NCBI GenBank assembly: GCA_902614055.1
Contig: CACMJX010000001.1
Location: forward strand, 62,001 to 126,000
Length of the DNA: 64,000 nt
Direction: 5' to 3'
Source: an uncultured Pelagibacteraceae bacterium
Lineage (GTDB): Bacteria > Pseudomonadota > Alphaproteobacteria > Pelagibacterales > Pelagibacteraceae
Shown here: one piece after another, positions 23,716 to 33,851 of the stretch
Layout: each line of letters begins with the position of its first letter
Numbering within the stretch: the stretch's first letter is position 1
Notes under the pieces: model-generated
The model's database searches: none
What the model saw: the letters and a program-made list of their open reading frames with translations, nothing else
Told to the model about the DNA's origin: nothing
Translations under genes and position numbers: made by a program

Positions 23716-24171
23716 ATGTTTTTATCTACTTACGAAAACAAATTAGACAAAAAAGGAAGGGTGTCCGTGCCTGCTAGTTTTAGAAGCTATCTCTCTAATA
23801 CGGGATACAACGGAATCGTATGTTTTCCATCATTTAATAATCATTCAATTGAGGCTTGGCCTCAAGATAGAATTGAAAAAATTTCAAATGCAATAGATTC
23901 TTTAAATCCATTTGAGGACAAGAAAGATTATTTTGCAACCTCAATACTATCAGAAAGTATTAACTTACAATTTGATAGTGAGGGAAGAATTCTCATTACA
24001 GAAAAATTGTTAAGACATGCAAAAATAAAAAATAGCATGTTGTTTGTTGGTCAAGGAAAAACCTTCCAAATATGGGAACCAACAAGTTTTGAAAAATTTA
24101 GGGTCACTTCTAGAAAAAAATCTAACATTAATAGGGCTAACCTTAAATGGGAGCAAAAACTTAATAACTAA
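23716..24171 (+). CDS. mraZ: MraZ transcriptional regulator of the division/cell-wall cluster
   Basis: 151 residues. Two SpoVT/AbrB-like repeats are visible: STYENKLDKKGRVSVPASFR near 4 (the DxKGRxxxP DNA-binding signature) and INLQFDSEGRILITEKLLRH near 83. MraZ forms ring-shaped oligomers that bind tandem TGGG repeats at their own promoter and control division-cluster expression. Such repeats lie 20-43 bases upstream of the start. It is the first gene of the cluster; ftsZ follows after 10 bases with a strong GGGGG ribosome site between them. Confidence 0.95.
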   Translation: MFLSTYENKLDKKGRVSVPASFRSYLSNTGYNGIVCFPSFNNHSIEAWPQDRIEKISNAIDSLNPFEDKKDYFATSILSESINLQFDSEGRILITEKLLRHAKIKNSMLFVGQGKTFQIWEPTSFEKFRVTSRKKSNINRANLKWEQKLNN

Positions 24172-24181
24172 CGGGGGATAA

Positions 24182-25645
24182 ATGACAATTAATTTTAAAG
24201 CACCAGATATAAAAGAGTTGAAACCAAGAATATTAGTTCTTGGGATCGGAGGAGCAGGAGGTAATGCAATAAATGGAATGATAGAGTCAGGTTTAAAAGG
24301 GGTAGAATTTATAGCTGTAAATACCGATGCTCAAGATTTAAGAATAAGTCATGCACAAACTAAAATCCAAATGGGATTAAATTTAACAAAAGGATTAGGT
24401 GCTGGAGCAAAATTAGATATAGGTGAAGCTGCTGCTGATGAATCCTTAAATGAAATTGTTAATGTTCTTCAAGGGTCTAACATGGTTTTCATAACCGCAG
24501 GAATGGGTGGTGGAACCGGAACTGGTGCTGCACATGTTATTGCTCGTGCTGCTAAAGAATTAAATATACTAACTATTGGAGTTGTTACCCTACCTTTCTT
24601 ATATGAAGGTCCTTCAAGAATGAGAAAAGCAAATCAAGGTCTTGAGGAATTAAGAAAACATGTAGATACTATAATTGTAGTTCCAAATCAAAATTTATTC
24701 AAAATTGCAAGTGAACAAACTACATTTGAAGAATCATTCTTGCTATCTAATGATGTATTAAAGCATGGAGTTCAAAGCATCACTGATCTTATGGTTAGAC
24801 CTGGATTAATAAATTTAGATTTTGCTGATGTTGAAACAGTCATGAGTTCAATGGGTAAGGCCATGATGGGTACTGGTCAAGCTGAAGGTGAAGGTAGAGC
24901 AGTTAAAGCTGCAGAGATGGCTATAAACAACCCTCTTATAGATGACTACACGTTAAAAGGAGCTAAAGGCTTACTAGTCAATATCACTGGTGGAAAGGAT
25001 CTTAAACTTTTTGAAGTAGATGAAGCTGTTAACAAGGTTAGAGCTGAAGTAGATCCAGAAGCAGAACTTATAATTGGAGCAATTACAGATGAGAATCTTG
25101 ATGGTATAATGAGAGTTTCAATCGTAGCCACTTCTTTGGATGGGCAACAACCAGAGCCGAAATCAGTGATTAATATGGTTCATAGAATACAAAATAGAAA
25201 TCCTGGATATTCTGATTTTTCTAATACAGGTTCTTCTCAAGCGTTTACATTCTCTAACCAAAATAGCTCAATCATGACTAATGGGGCAAATGCTCTTAAA
25301 ATAGAGGAAGAGATTAAAGATGAAACTGAAAGTCAAGCAACATCTGAAACTGATAATTCAGAAGAATTAATAAGTTCGACAAATATTATGGATGAAACAA
25401 ATGATGTAGAGAACGAATCATCCACAGCTTCCGATCAGTCTTTTGAAACAGATGAAAGCAACTCCTCTCCTTCAAATGGATTGGAGAATTTTGATTTTGA
25501 TGAAGAAACACCTGAGCTATTTAACTCTGATGGATCAAGTAGTGAAACTGAAGAAGAAACTTCATTATTAACGGAGACAAGTACAACAAGAGAAGAAGAG
25601 GACGATTTAGAAATTCCAGCATTTTTGAGAAGACAAAAAAATTAA
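24182..25645 (+). CDS. ftsZ: Cell division GTPase FtsZ
   Basis: 487 residues. The tubulin-like core has [15 protein letters not shown] near 20, NTDAQDL near 47, the G-box [16 protein letters not shown] near 105, and the T7 catalytic region NLDFADV near 216. Residues about 345-470 form an acidic, Ser/Thr-rich linker, and the tail [13 protein letters not shown] is the conserved FtsA/anchor-binding peptide. It polymerises into the Z ring at midcell. Position is unusual: between mraZ and rsmH, while ftsQ-ftsA at the other end of the cluster are followed by lpxC with no ftsZ. A GGGGGA Shine-Dalgarno sequence ahead of the ATG suggests strong translation, as expected for an abundant protein. Confidence 0.97.
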   Translation: MTINFKAPDIKELKPRILVLGIGGAGGNAINGMIESGLKGVEFIAVNTDAQDLRISHAQTKIQMGLNLTKGLGAGAKLDIGEAAADESLNEIVNVLQGSNMVFITAGMGGGTGTGAAHVIARAAKELNILTIGVVTLPFLYEGPSRMRKANQGLEELRKHVDTIIVVPNQNLFKIASEQTTFEESFLLSNDVLKHGVQSITDLMVRPGLINLDFADVETVMSSMGKAMMGTGQAEGEGRAVKAAEMAINNPLIDDYTLKGAKGLLVNITGGKDLKLFEVDEAVNKVRAEVDPEAELIIGAITDENLDGIMRVSIVATSLDGQQPEPKSVINMVHRIQNRNPGYSDFSNTGSSQAFTFSNQNSSIMTNGANALKIEEEIKDETESQATSETDNSEELISSTNIMDETNDVENESSTASDQSFETDESNSSPSNGLENFDFDEETPELFNSDGSSSETEEETSLLTETSTTREEEDDLEIPAFLRRQKN

Positions 25646-25663
25646 TGGTCTTTAAAAAAATAA

Positions 25664-26659
25664 ATGAATGCCACCATAAATCTGGAAAACAAACATTTTC
25701 CAGTTCTGCTAAAAGAATTAATTAGCATTATTTCCCCTCTTTATGGTGGCACATTTATTGATTGTACTTTTGGTCAAGGGGGATATTCAGAAAAAATTCT
25801 TGAAAATAAACAAAACAATATTATTGCGTTAGATAGGGACAAAGATGTCTTAAGCAATACATCAAAACTCCAGAAAAAATATGATAAAAGATTTAAATTT
25901 TATAATCTTAAATTTTCACAATTAGATCAAATCAAATTAAAAAATCATAAAATAAAAGGAATTATTTTTGATTTAGGATATTCATTTAACCAAATTAAAA
26001 ATTCCCAAAAAGGTTTGTCATTTTCTGATAAAGGAAAGCTAAATATGAGGATGGGTATAAATGATTTTTCAGCAAATGAGATTATATCCAATATGGATGA
26101 AAATAATCTTGCTAAAGTATTTAAAGTATTTGGCGACGAAAAATATTCAAAAAAAATAGCAAAAAAAATAGTAGAAAAAAGAAAAGATAAAATTATAAAA
26201 ACAGAGGACTTAGTTCAAATTATAGATAACGTTAAAAAATATCAAAAAACAAAAATACATAATTCCACTAAAGTTTTTCAGGCTTTAAGAATTTTAGTGA
26301 ATAAAGAAATTAGTGAATTAATAAATGGCTTGATTAATTCATTTAATTTAATTCCTATAGGCGGTATTATAGCCGTAGTTAGTTTTCACTCAATAGAGGA
26401 CAGAATTGTCAAATTTTTTTTTAAACACTATTCTGAGCAAAGAAATTTCTCAAGATATTTACCCGAAACAGAGATCCCAGAAAAATGCTTTAAATTAATT
26501 AATAAAAAACCTATTTTTCCAAGCTTAAGTGAGATAAAAAAAAACCCACCTTCAAGATCAGCTAAATTAAGGTATGGAATTAAAACCAATGATAAATGCG
26601 ATTTTAGTGAATTTAGAGAAAAATTTAGAAATTTAATAAATATTGAGGATCTGAGATAA
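25664..26659 (+). CDS. rsmH: 16S rRNA m4C1402 methyltransferase RsmH (MraW)
   Basis: 331 residues. The SAM-dependent N4-methyltransferase of C1402 in the ribosomal P site. Conserved pieces are HFPVLLKELI near 12, the SAM loop FIDCTFGQGGYSEKIL near 31, IIFDLGYS near 104 with KGLSFSDKGKLNMRM, KVFQALRILVNKEI near 203, and VSFHSIEDRIVKFFF near 240. It sits in its usual place just ahead of ftsL/ftsI, separated from ftsL by 4 bases. An alternative ATG four bases into the gene is out of frame. Confidence 0.95.
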   Translation: MNATINLENKHFPVLLKELISIISPLYGGTFIDCTFGQGGYSEKILENKQNNIIALDRDKDVLSNTSKLQKKYDKRFKFYNLKFSQLDQIKLKNHKIKGIIFDLGYSFNQIKNSQKGLSFSDKGKLNMRMGINDFSANEIISNMDENNLAKVFKVFGDEKYSKKIAKKIVEKRKDKIIKTEDLVQIIDNVKKYQKTKIHNSTKVFQALRILVNKEISELINGLINSFNLIPIGGIIAVVSFHSIEDRIVKFFFKHYSEQRNFSRYLPETEIPEKCFKLINKKPIFPSLSEIKKNPPSRSAKLRYGIKTNDKCDFSEFREKFRNLINIEDLR

Positions 26660-26663
26660 TTAA

Positions 26664-26969
26664 ATGAAAAAATTATTTTTTTTGGCACCTATAATTTTTT
26701 TAATGTTTGCAACAACTTTAACTAAAAACTCAACAAAAAAACTTGATAAAGAAATTTTTGAATTAAAAGAAAATATTAGAATATTAGAAGATCGTTATGA
26801 ACTGACTTTACTTGATTATAGTATTTTAACTTCACCAAAAAAACTAATGGAGTATCATCAATTTTTCTTTGAGGATAAATTTATTCAAAAGAAAATAGAA
26901 AATTTGAGCAAAATGGAATTTTTAGGTGATAATTTAAAAATTAATAAAATGGCTAGAAATGATGAGTGA
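26664..26969 (+). CDS. ftsL: FtsL-like division protein (by position and topology)
   Basis: 101 residues: one N-terminal membrane helix (LFFLAPIIFLMFATTL) followed by a helical, charged segment (about 28-60) fit for a coiled coil. FtsL sequences are poorly conserved, so the call rests on size, topology and the slot between rsmH and ftsI. FtsL pairs with FtsB and FtsQ to activate septal wall synthesis by FtsWI. Its end overlaps the ftsI start by 11 bases. Confidence 0.75.
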   Translation: MKKLFFLAPIIFLMFATTLTKNSTKKLDKEIFELKENIRILEDRYELTLLDYSILTSPKKLMEYHQFFFEDKFIQKKIENLSKMEFLGDNLKINKMARNDE

Positions 26970-28614
26970 ATTAGATAATCACTCTCAAAATTCTGATAAA
27001 TATAATGATAGCTTTTCATATAAAGAAAATAAATCATATCTTAAAATATCTTTTGAAAGAATAGCATTTATTTTTTTTATTTTTTTCATTTTAGCAGTAA
27101 TTTTTTCATCTAAAGTAATATTATTGAGTATAAAAAAAATCCCCGAAATTCAAAAAATAGTTAAAAAAGATAATTTCAGATCTAGTATTTTAGATAATGA
27201 GGGAAATATTTTGGCTAAAAGCGTTCCAGTAGTTAATATAGGGATTAACCCTAATTTAGTAATTAACAAAGAAAAATTGTTAATTTCTCTTAAGTTGATC
27301 TTTCCTGATAAAAGTTTTGATGAAGAAATATATGGGAAAAAATTCTTTTATGTTAAAAAAAAAATAAGTCCTGAAAAACTTAAGCAGATTCTTCTTTTAG
27401 GAGACAAATCCTTTATTCAAGAGGATAGCATAGCAAGAGTTTATCCAAATGGAAATTTATTTAGTCATGTAATTGGTCAAATCGATAATGATAATAATGG
27501 TATATCTGGAATCGAAAAAACTTTTGATTATGAGCTAACAACTACAAAAGAACCTTTAAAATTAACCCTTGATAAAGATCTTCAATATTTAATTAAAGAA
27601 GAGTTATCAAAATCCAAGGATATATTTCAAAATATTGGAAGTGCTGCGATTTTAATGGATATTAATGATGGTAACATTTTATCTATGGTATCTCTTCCAG
27701 ACTTTGATCTTAATAAAAGAGAAAAAATAGATGATGTAAAATATATCAATAGAGCAACAAAAGGTGTTTATGAATTTGGTTCTGTTTTTAAAACTTTTAC
27801 TTTAGCCGCAGGTTTACAATACAGTGTTGTTGAACCAGAAACTGAATTTAAAGACCTTAAAAAAAAAATTGCATGTGCAGGAAATTATATATCTGAATAT
27901 GATGACAAAATACCCTCAGATTTAACGGCTGAAGAGATACTTATTAGATCAGGCAATATTGGATCTGTTAGAATAGCTGAAAAAGTTGGTATTGAAAATT
28001 ATAATGAGTTTCTTCAAACTATCGGGATTATATCAAATTTAGAATTCGATATACAGGAAGTAGGCACAACTCAATTAGGTAGATGGGGTAAATGTAAACT
28101 TGCAACAGTTGCATTTGGCCATGGGATAGCTACAACTTTATTACAACTTTCAAAAGGCTATTCAATAATAAGTAATGGAGGATATGAAATAACACCTACA
28201 TTATTGAAGAAGGAAAAATTACAAAGACAAAGAATACTTAATGAAAACTTATCAGAGAGAATTAATCCTATTCTTAGAAAAATTGTATCAACAAAAGAAG
28301 GAACAGCAGGTTTTGCTAATGTAAAAGGTTACGAAATAGGCGGAAAAACGGGCACTGCCGATCAACCCTCAATGGGCGGGTATTCTAAAAAGAAAGTTAA
28401 CACTTTTGCATCAGTTTTTCCAACCTCAGACCCAAAATTTGTATTAGCGGTAATGTTGGATGAACCCAAAGCAAATAGAGAATTTGTCTATCACTATAGA
28501 GATGATAGATATCCTTATAAGGGGAATTGGAGAAATACAGCGGGTTGGACCACTGTTTGGATAGCCGGTCAGATAATAGAAAAGATCGGGCCAATTTTAG
28601 CCACAAAATATTAA
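26959..28614 (+). CDS. ftsI: Septal peptidoglycan transpeptidase FtsI (PBP3)
   Basis: 551 residues. A single membrane anchor at about 32-52 (IAFIFFIFFILAVIFSSKVIL), a PBP dimerisation domain (RSSILDNEGNILAKSVPVVNIGINP), then the transpeptidase with SxxK as GSVFKTF near 274, SxN as SGNIGS near 332, and KTGT as GGKTGTADQ near 461. It cross-links septal wall with FtsW. Starts ATG 26959 or 26962 are both possible. The murE-murF gene follows after 11 bases. Confidence 0.95.
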   Translation: MMSELDNHSQNSDKYNDSFSYKENKSYLKISFERIAFIFFIFFILAVIFSSKVILLSIKKIPEIQKIVKKDNFRSSILDNEGNILAKSVPVVNIGINPNLVINKEKLLISLKLIFPDKSFDEEIYGKKFFYVKKKISPEKLKQILLLGDKSFIQEDSIARVYPNGNLFSHVIGQIDNDNNGISGIEKTFDYELTTTKEPLKLTLDKDLQYLIKEELSKSKDIFQNIGSAAILMDINDGNILSMVSLPDFDLNKREKIDDVKYINRATKGVYEFGSVFKTFTLAAGLQYSVVEPETEFKDLKKKIACAGNYISEYDDKIPSDLTAEEILIRSGNIGSVRIAEKVGIENYNEFLQTIGIISNLEFDIQEVGTTQLGRWGKCKLATVAFGHGIATTLLQLSKGYSIISNGGYEITPTLLKKEKLQRQRILNENLSERINPILRKIVSTKEGTAGFANVKGYEIGGKTGTADQPSMGGYSKKKVNTFASVFPTSDPKFVLAVMLDEPKANREFVYHYRDDRYPYKGNWRNTAGWTTVWIAGQIIEKIGPILATKY

Positions 28615-28625
28615 GAGCGTAAATC

Positions 28626-31472
28626 ATGTTACTCAAAGACTACTTTCCAAATTTACATAAAAAATATCATGAATTAAGTTTTAAAGGAATAGCTTTTAAT
28701 TCTAAAGAAGTTAAAAAGGGATACGTTTTTTTTGCATTTAAAGGAAACAATACAGATGGAAATTTCTTTATAAAAGATGCTATTAAAAGAGGATCTGAAA
28801 TTATTATCACTGACAAATTTAAAATAAATGGTTGGAAAAATAACGTTTTATTTTTAAATGATAAAAATCCTAGAAATTTACTAGCAAAATTTAGCTCTAA
28901 AATATTTAACAAAAAACCGAACAACTTAATAGGTGTTACTGGCACAAATGGTAAATCATCGATAGCAAATTTTTATTCTCAAATTCTTTCTCTTAACAGA
29001 ATTAAAGCAGGCTCAATTGGTACATTGGGGGTTACTGGTTTAAAAGTTAAAAAAAATTTTTCTAATACTACATTTGATACTATTCAAATAAACAAAATTT
29101 TAAAAAAATTAAAAGAAAGAAGAATTGAAAATGTTATTTTGGAGGCTTCGAGTCATGGATTAAATCAAAATAGATTAGATGGATTAGAATTTGATATTGG
29201 TATATTTACCAACTTCACAAGAGATCATTTAGATTATCATAAAACTTATAAAAATTATTTAAATTCAAAGTTAATATTATTCAAAAAATTATTAAAAAAA
29301 AAGTCTTATGCTATTTATGATAATGATCTAAAAATTTCTTCTAATTTAAATAAAATTACTAGATTAAATAAAATCCATAAACTTACTTTAGGAAATACTA
29401 AATCGAATTTTTCAATAATTGATCATCAATTTTTGAAAGATGAACAGAAAATAACATTCATATTTGATAAAAAAAAATATTCTTTTTCGACAACACTAAT
29501 TGGAAGAGTCCAAATTAAAAATTTACTAATGGCTATTATGGCAGCAATGAAAAGTAAAATTTCATTAGAAAAAATTTTAAAAATTATACCAAAAATAAAG
29601 TCAGTAAATGGAAGATTAGAGAAGTTAGGAAATCTTAATAATTATGGAATTGTTATTCTTGATTATGCTCATACACCAGACGCTTTAAAGACCTGCATTA
29701 AAAATGTGAAGGAACAGTTTAAATTGAGAAAAATTAACTTAGTATTTGGATGTGGAGGTGAGCGAGACAAGCCCAAAAGAAAAATAATGGGAAAAATCGC
29801 TGATAAATATTGTGATAAAATATATTTAACAGATGATAATCCAAGAAGTGAAGATCCAGAAAAAATAAGAAGAGATATCAAGTCTAATATTTCAAAGAGT
29901 AAAGTATTAGAAATACCATCAAGAGAAATGGCAATAAAATCAGCAATTATGGATATTAGGTCAAACGAGATAGTTATTATTGCAGGAAAAGGGCATGAAG
30001 TTTACCAAGAATATGTCTCTAAAAAATTCTTTTCAGATAAAAAATGTATTGAAAAATTTATTAGGATTAAAAATAAATCTTTAAATAGAAATTGGAAAAC
30101 AAATATTATTTCAGAAATAATTAAAAAGAAAATAGATAAAAATATTAATATTAATGAAGCTTCAATTGACTCAAGAAAAACAAAAAAAAATAATATTTTC
30201 TTTGGTGTTAAAGGAAAGAACTTTGATGGAAATAAATTTGTCTATCAAGCTTTAAATAATGGAGCCTCAATTGCAATTAATCAAAATAAATCAGTCAATC
30301 AGGTTAAAAATAAATTTTATGTAAAAAATTCTTTAAAAATTTTTTCTGAATGTGCTAAACTGGTAAGAATATCTTCTAATATTTCATCTATTGCAATTAC
30401 AGGATCTGCAGGTAAGACTTCTTTAAAAGAGATGTTGGGCCAAATGCTAGGTAAACTATGTCAAACATCTTATTCAAAAAAATCTTTTAATAATAAATAT
30501 GGTGTACCAATTTCTTTATTCAACATAAATAAGGAAGATAAAATTGGAATTTTTGAAGTTGGGATGGATAAAAAAGGTGAAATTGACTTTTTGACCAAAA
30601 AAATAATGCCTAATATTGGTGTTATTACAAATATTTCTTATGCACATATTAAAAATTTTAAAAATTTATGGGGTGTAGCTCAAGCCAAATCAGAGATAAT
30701 AAATAACATTGTTGAACATGGATCTATTATATTAAATGCTGATGATAATTTTTATGGTTTTTTTCAATCCAAAGCTATGAAAAAAAAGTTAAGAATAATC
30801 TCATTTGGGATTAAAAAAAAATCAGATGTAAGATTAATTAAGATAAAAAAACGAAAACTTACATCTGTTATTTACATAAAAAATTATGAAAAAAAATTGA
30901 AATTTGTTATTAAGAAAAATTTAGAAAATTATATCTATAATATTCTGTCGACTTTAGCAGTAATATCAGTATATCACGATTTAGGAAAATTAGATAAATT
31001 TTTCTTTAATGATTATCAATTTCCAGAAGGAAGAGGAGATTTAAATTTAATTAAGATTAATAAAAAAAAAATCAACTTTATTGATGAAAGTTATAATTCA
31101 AATCCTTTATCTCTTCAATTTGCATTAAATAAATTAAATAATTTAAATACAAAATCTAAAAGAAAATTTATTCTGTTGGGAGATATGTTAGAACTTGGAA
31201 AATATTCCAAAAAGCTTCATTCAGAGGTTGCTCAAAACATTAATGATACTAAAATTGACAGAGTATATGTATATGGCAAAGATGTTATCCAAACATTTAA
31301 CAAAATTAGACCACAAAAAAGAGGAAGAATATTATATTCAAAAAAAGATATCTTAAACTTTATAAGTAATGATATTAAGGATGGTGAATATCTAATGATT
31401 AAAGGTTCAAACTCGACTGGATTAAATAAAATAAGTCAAAGCTTAAAAATAGGCAAATTGAATGCTTTTTAG
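28626..31472 (+). CDS. murE-murF: Bifunctional MurE-MurF fusion ligase
   Basis: 948 residues in one uninterrupted frame, about the sum of MurE and MurF. The N-terminal half (1 to about 485) is MurE: ATP loop GVTGTNGKSS near 103, EASSHGLNQNRLDG near 173, and DDNPRSEDP near 402, whose DNPR motif points to meso-diaminopimelate as the added residue; GKGHEVYQ follows. The second half is MurF: SRKTKKNNIFFGVKG near 516, ATP loop ITGSAGKTS near 591, EVGMDKKGEIDFL near 645, and DESYNSNPLSLQFAL near 820. Together they add meso-DAP and D-Ala-D-Ala to UDP-MurNAc-dipeptide. The genes are normally separate and adjacent. The end overlaps mraY by 11 bases. Confidence 0.94.
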   Translation: MLLKDYFPNLHKKYHELSFKGIAFNSKEVKKGYVFFAFKGNNTDGNFFIKDAIKRGSEIIITDKFKINGWKNNVLFLNDKNPRNLLAKFSSKIFNKKPNNLIGVTGTNGKSSIANFYSQILSLNRIKAGSIGTLGVTGLKVKKNFSNTTFDTIQINKILKKLKERRIENVILEASSHGLNQNRLDGLEFDIGIFTNFTRDHLDYHKTYKNYLNSKLILFKKLLKKKSYAIYDNDLKISSNLNKITRLNKIHKLTLGNTKSNFSIIDHQFLKDEQKITFIFDKKKYSFSTTLIGRVQIKNLLMAIMAAMKSKISLEKILKIIPKIKSVNGRLEKLGNLNNYGIVILDYAHTPDALKTCIKNVKEQFKLRKINLVFGCGGERDKPKRKIMGKIADKYCDKIYLTDDNPRSEDPEKIRRDIKSNISKSKVLEIPSREMAIKSAIMDIRSNEIVIIAGKGHEVYQEYVSKKFFSDKKCIEKFIRIKNKSLNRNWKTNIISEIIKKKIDKNININEASIDSRKTKKNNIFFGVKGKNFDGNKFVYQALNNGASIAINQNKSVNQVKNKFYVKNSLKIFSECAKLVRISSNISSIAITGSAGKTSLKEMLGQMLGKLCQTSYSKKSFNNKYGVPISLFNINKEDKIGIFEVGMDKKGEIDFLTKKIMPNIGVITNISYAHIKNFKNLWGVAQAKSEIINNIVEHGSIILNADDNFYGFFQSKAMKKKLRIISFGIKKKSDVRLIKIKKRKLTSVIYIKNYEKKLKFVIKKNLENYIYNILSTLAVISVYHDLGKLDKFFFNDYQFPEGRGDLNLIKINKKKINFIDESYNSNPLSLQFALNKLNNLNTKSKRKFILLGDMLELGKYSKKLHSEVAQNINDTKIDRVYVYGKDVIQTFNKIRPQKRGRILYSKKDILNFISNDIKDGEYLMIKGSNSTGLNKISQSLKIGKLNAF

Positions 31473-32547
31473 TCTATTTTCAAGTTTAGTTGAGATCTTT
31501 AGTTTTTTAAATGTTTTTAAATATTTAACTGTAAGAACAGGTCTATCAATGTTTACATCAATGATAGTAGTTTTCTTAATTGGCGGACCACTTATTAATT
31601 ATTTTTCATCTCATCAAATTCATGACCCAATTAGAGAAGATGGCCCAAGCGAACATATCATCAAAAAAATAGGAACTCCAACAATGGGAGGATTAATGAT
31701 TTTATTGGGTATTTTTTCAGGTGTTCTTTTATGGGGCGATTTTTCTAATCCTTATAATTGGTTTTTAATTTATATAGCAGGATCTTTTGGACTACTTGGT
31801 GGTTATGATGATTTTCAAAAAATAAAAAAAAATAATTCAAACGGTATAAGTTCAAAATTAAAAATTATAATCCAAATAATTTTAGCTTTTGGTGGAATTT
31901 TAATTCTTTATTTTTACAGTGGATCTAATGAACTTGAAAATTTGTATTTTCCATTTTTTAAAAATTTAATAATTAATTTAGGCTGGTTTTTTATTCCATT
32001 TTATTTATTTGTTATTGTTGGATCATCTAATGCAGTAAACTTAACTGATGGGCTTGATGGATTAGCTACTGTGCCTGTGATATTGGTTGCAGCTTGTTTT
32101 GCATTTATTAGTTATGTAACAGGAAATGTAGTCTTTTCAGAATATTTACAAATTACATACATTGAAGGAGTAGGAGAAGCATCTATTTTCTGTGGAGCAA
32201 TAATAGGATCTTGTCTAGGTTTCTTATGGTTTAATGCTCCACCAGCAAAAATATTTATGGGTGATACAGGATCTTTGGCATTAGGAGGATCATTAGGAGC
32301 AGTTGGCATTATTACCAAACATGAAATTGTTTTAGCAATTACAGGTGGTCTGTTTGTATTAGAGGCTGTCTCGGTAATTGCACAAGTGATATCATTCAAA
32401 CTCACTGGCAAAAGAATTTTTAAAATGGCTCCAATACATCATCATTTTGAAAAAAAAGGCTGGCCAGAGTCAACTGTGGTTGTAAGATTTTGGATTATAT
32501 CAATTATTTTAGCGATGATAGGTTTGGCAACATTAAAACTAAGATAA
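31462..32547 (+). CDS. mraY: Phospho-MurNAc-pentapeptide transferase MraY
   Basis: 361 residues with about ten membrane helices. It moves phospho-MurNAc-pentapeptide onto undecaprenyl phosphate, making lipid I at the inner membrane. Conserved pieces: GTPTMGGLMILLG near 71, GGYDDFQKI near 113 (DD motif), NLTDGLDGLA near 194, FMGDTGSLALGG near 266, and PIHHHFEKKGWPE near 325. Its stop codon shares a base with the murD start (TAATG). Confidence 0.97.
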   Translation: MLFSLFSSLVEIFSFLNVFKYLTVRTGLSMFTSMIVVFLIGGPLINYFSSHQIHDPIREDGPSEHIIKKIGTPTMGGLMILLGIFSGVLLWGDFSNPYNWFLIYIAGSFGLLGGYDDFQKIKKNNSNGISSKLKIIIQIILAFGGILILYFYSGSNELENLYFPFFKNLIINLGWFFIPFYLFVIVGSSNAVNLTDGLDGLATVPVILVAACFAFISYVTGNVVFSEYLQITYIEGVGEASIFCGAIIGSCLGFLWFNAPPAKIFMGDTGSLALGGSLGAVGIITKHEIVLAITGGLFVLEAVSVIAQVISFKLTGKRIFKMAPIHHHFEKKGWPESTVVVRFWIISIILAMIGLATLKLR

Positions 32548-33851
32548 TGAATGATAGAAAAGTTTATTTTAAAAATAAGAAAATTTTAATATATGGTTTT
32601 GGCAAATCTGGAATATCATGTTTTAATTTTTTAAAGAAAAACAACAACTGCAAAATATTTGATGATAATAAAAAAAGTATCCCATTTAAATTAAGAAAAG
32701 AATTAATAAAATTAAGTCAATTCCCAGTTTTTAGCTTTGATTACATTGTTCTAAGTCCAGGTATTGATATCAAAAAATGTAAAATTTCTGATTTTTTACT
32801 CAAAAATAGGTCAAAAATTATTACAGAACTTGATATATTTGAAATTAGTTATCCAAAAATAAATAAAATTACCATTACTGGGACAAACGGCAAATCTACC
32901 ACATCAAAGCTACTTTACGAAGTTCTAAAAAATAACAAAATGGATGTAAGGCTAACTGGTAATATTGGATATCCAGTGTTAATGGAGAAAAGAATTAAAA
33001 AAAATACGATTTTTGTAATTGAAGCATCCTCTTATCAACTAGATTATAGTAAATATTTTAGATCTAAGTATTCAGTGATACTCAATTTAAGTCCAGATCA
33101 TCTAGAGAGGCATGGAACTTTTAAAAATTATGCAGAGGCAAAATTTAAGATTGTCAAATCACAACAAAAAAATGACTATACTTTTCTAGATAATGAAAAT
33201 AAATTTCTAATCCAATTAATAAAAAAAAATAGATTAAAATCAAAGATTATAAAGGTAAACTATATAAAATATAAAAAATATTTTAGAAAAATAGATAATA
33301 TTTACTTTAATAATTCTAGCAACAGAAAGAATCTTAGTTATGTTTTGGCAATTGCTGAGATATTAAATATAAATTTAAAAAAAGTAATTAACATTGCAAA
33401 TAAATTTAAAGGATTGAATTATAGGCAAGAAATAATTTATAAATCAAAAGAATTATTAGTTATAAATGATTCTAAATCAACTAGTTTTTCATCAACAGTT
33501 CCATTACTAGAAAGTCATGAAAATATTTATTGGATATTAGGAGGAGAGGCTAAAAAAGGTGACAAATTCAAATTAAAAAGAAAATATTTTTCAAATATAA
33601 AAGCATATGTGTATGGCAAGGATAGAAATTTTTTAATTAATTCCTTACCAAGTAAAGTTTTTTACAAAAGTTCATTAACACTTAAAGAGACTATTAAAAA
33701 TTTAAACAATAGCATGCAAAATGACAAGCAAAAGAAAGTAATTCTTTTTAGTCCTTGTGCTGCTTCTTTTGATCAATTTAAGAATTTTGAGGAAAGAGGA
33801 AAATTTTTTAATAAAAACATTCAATATATATTAAAACAAAATAAAATATGA
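32547..33851 (+). CDS. murD: UDP-N-acetylmuramoylalanine--D-glutamate ligase
   Basis: 434 residues from ATG 32547; the ORF track start at 32490 lies inside mraY, and the TAATG junction plus the Rossmann start KKILIYGFGKSGIS favour this one. Other motifs are the ATP loop ITGTNGKSTTSKLL near 107, EASSYQLDYS near 155, SPDHLERHGT near 182 and NDSKSTS near 309. It adds D-glutamate to UDP-MurNAc-L-Ala in the cytoplasm. ftsW begins within its stop codon (ATGA). Confidence 0.94.
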   Translation: MNDRKVYFKNKKILIYGFGKSGISCFNFLKKNNNCKIFDDNKKSIPFKLRKELIKLSQFPVFSFDYIVLSPGIDIKKCKISDFLLKNRSKIITELDIFEISYPKINKITITGTNGKSTTSKLLYEVLKNNKMDVRLTGNIGYPVLMEKRIKKNTIFVIEASSYQLDYSKYFRSKYSVILNLSPDHLERHGTFKNYAEAKFKIVKSQQKNDYTFLDNENKFLIQLIKKNRLKSKIIKVNYIKYKKYFRKIDNIYFNNSSNRKNLSYVLAIAEILNINLKKVINIANKFKGLNYRQEIIYKSKELLVINDSKSTSFSSTVPLLESHENIYWILGGEAKKGDKFKLKRKYFSNIKAYVYGKDRNFLINSLPSKVFYKSSLTLKETIKNLNNSMQNDKQKKVILFSPCAASFDQFKNFEERGKFFNKNIQYILKQNKI

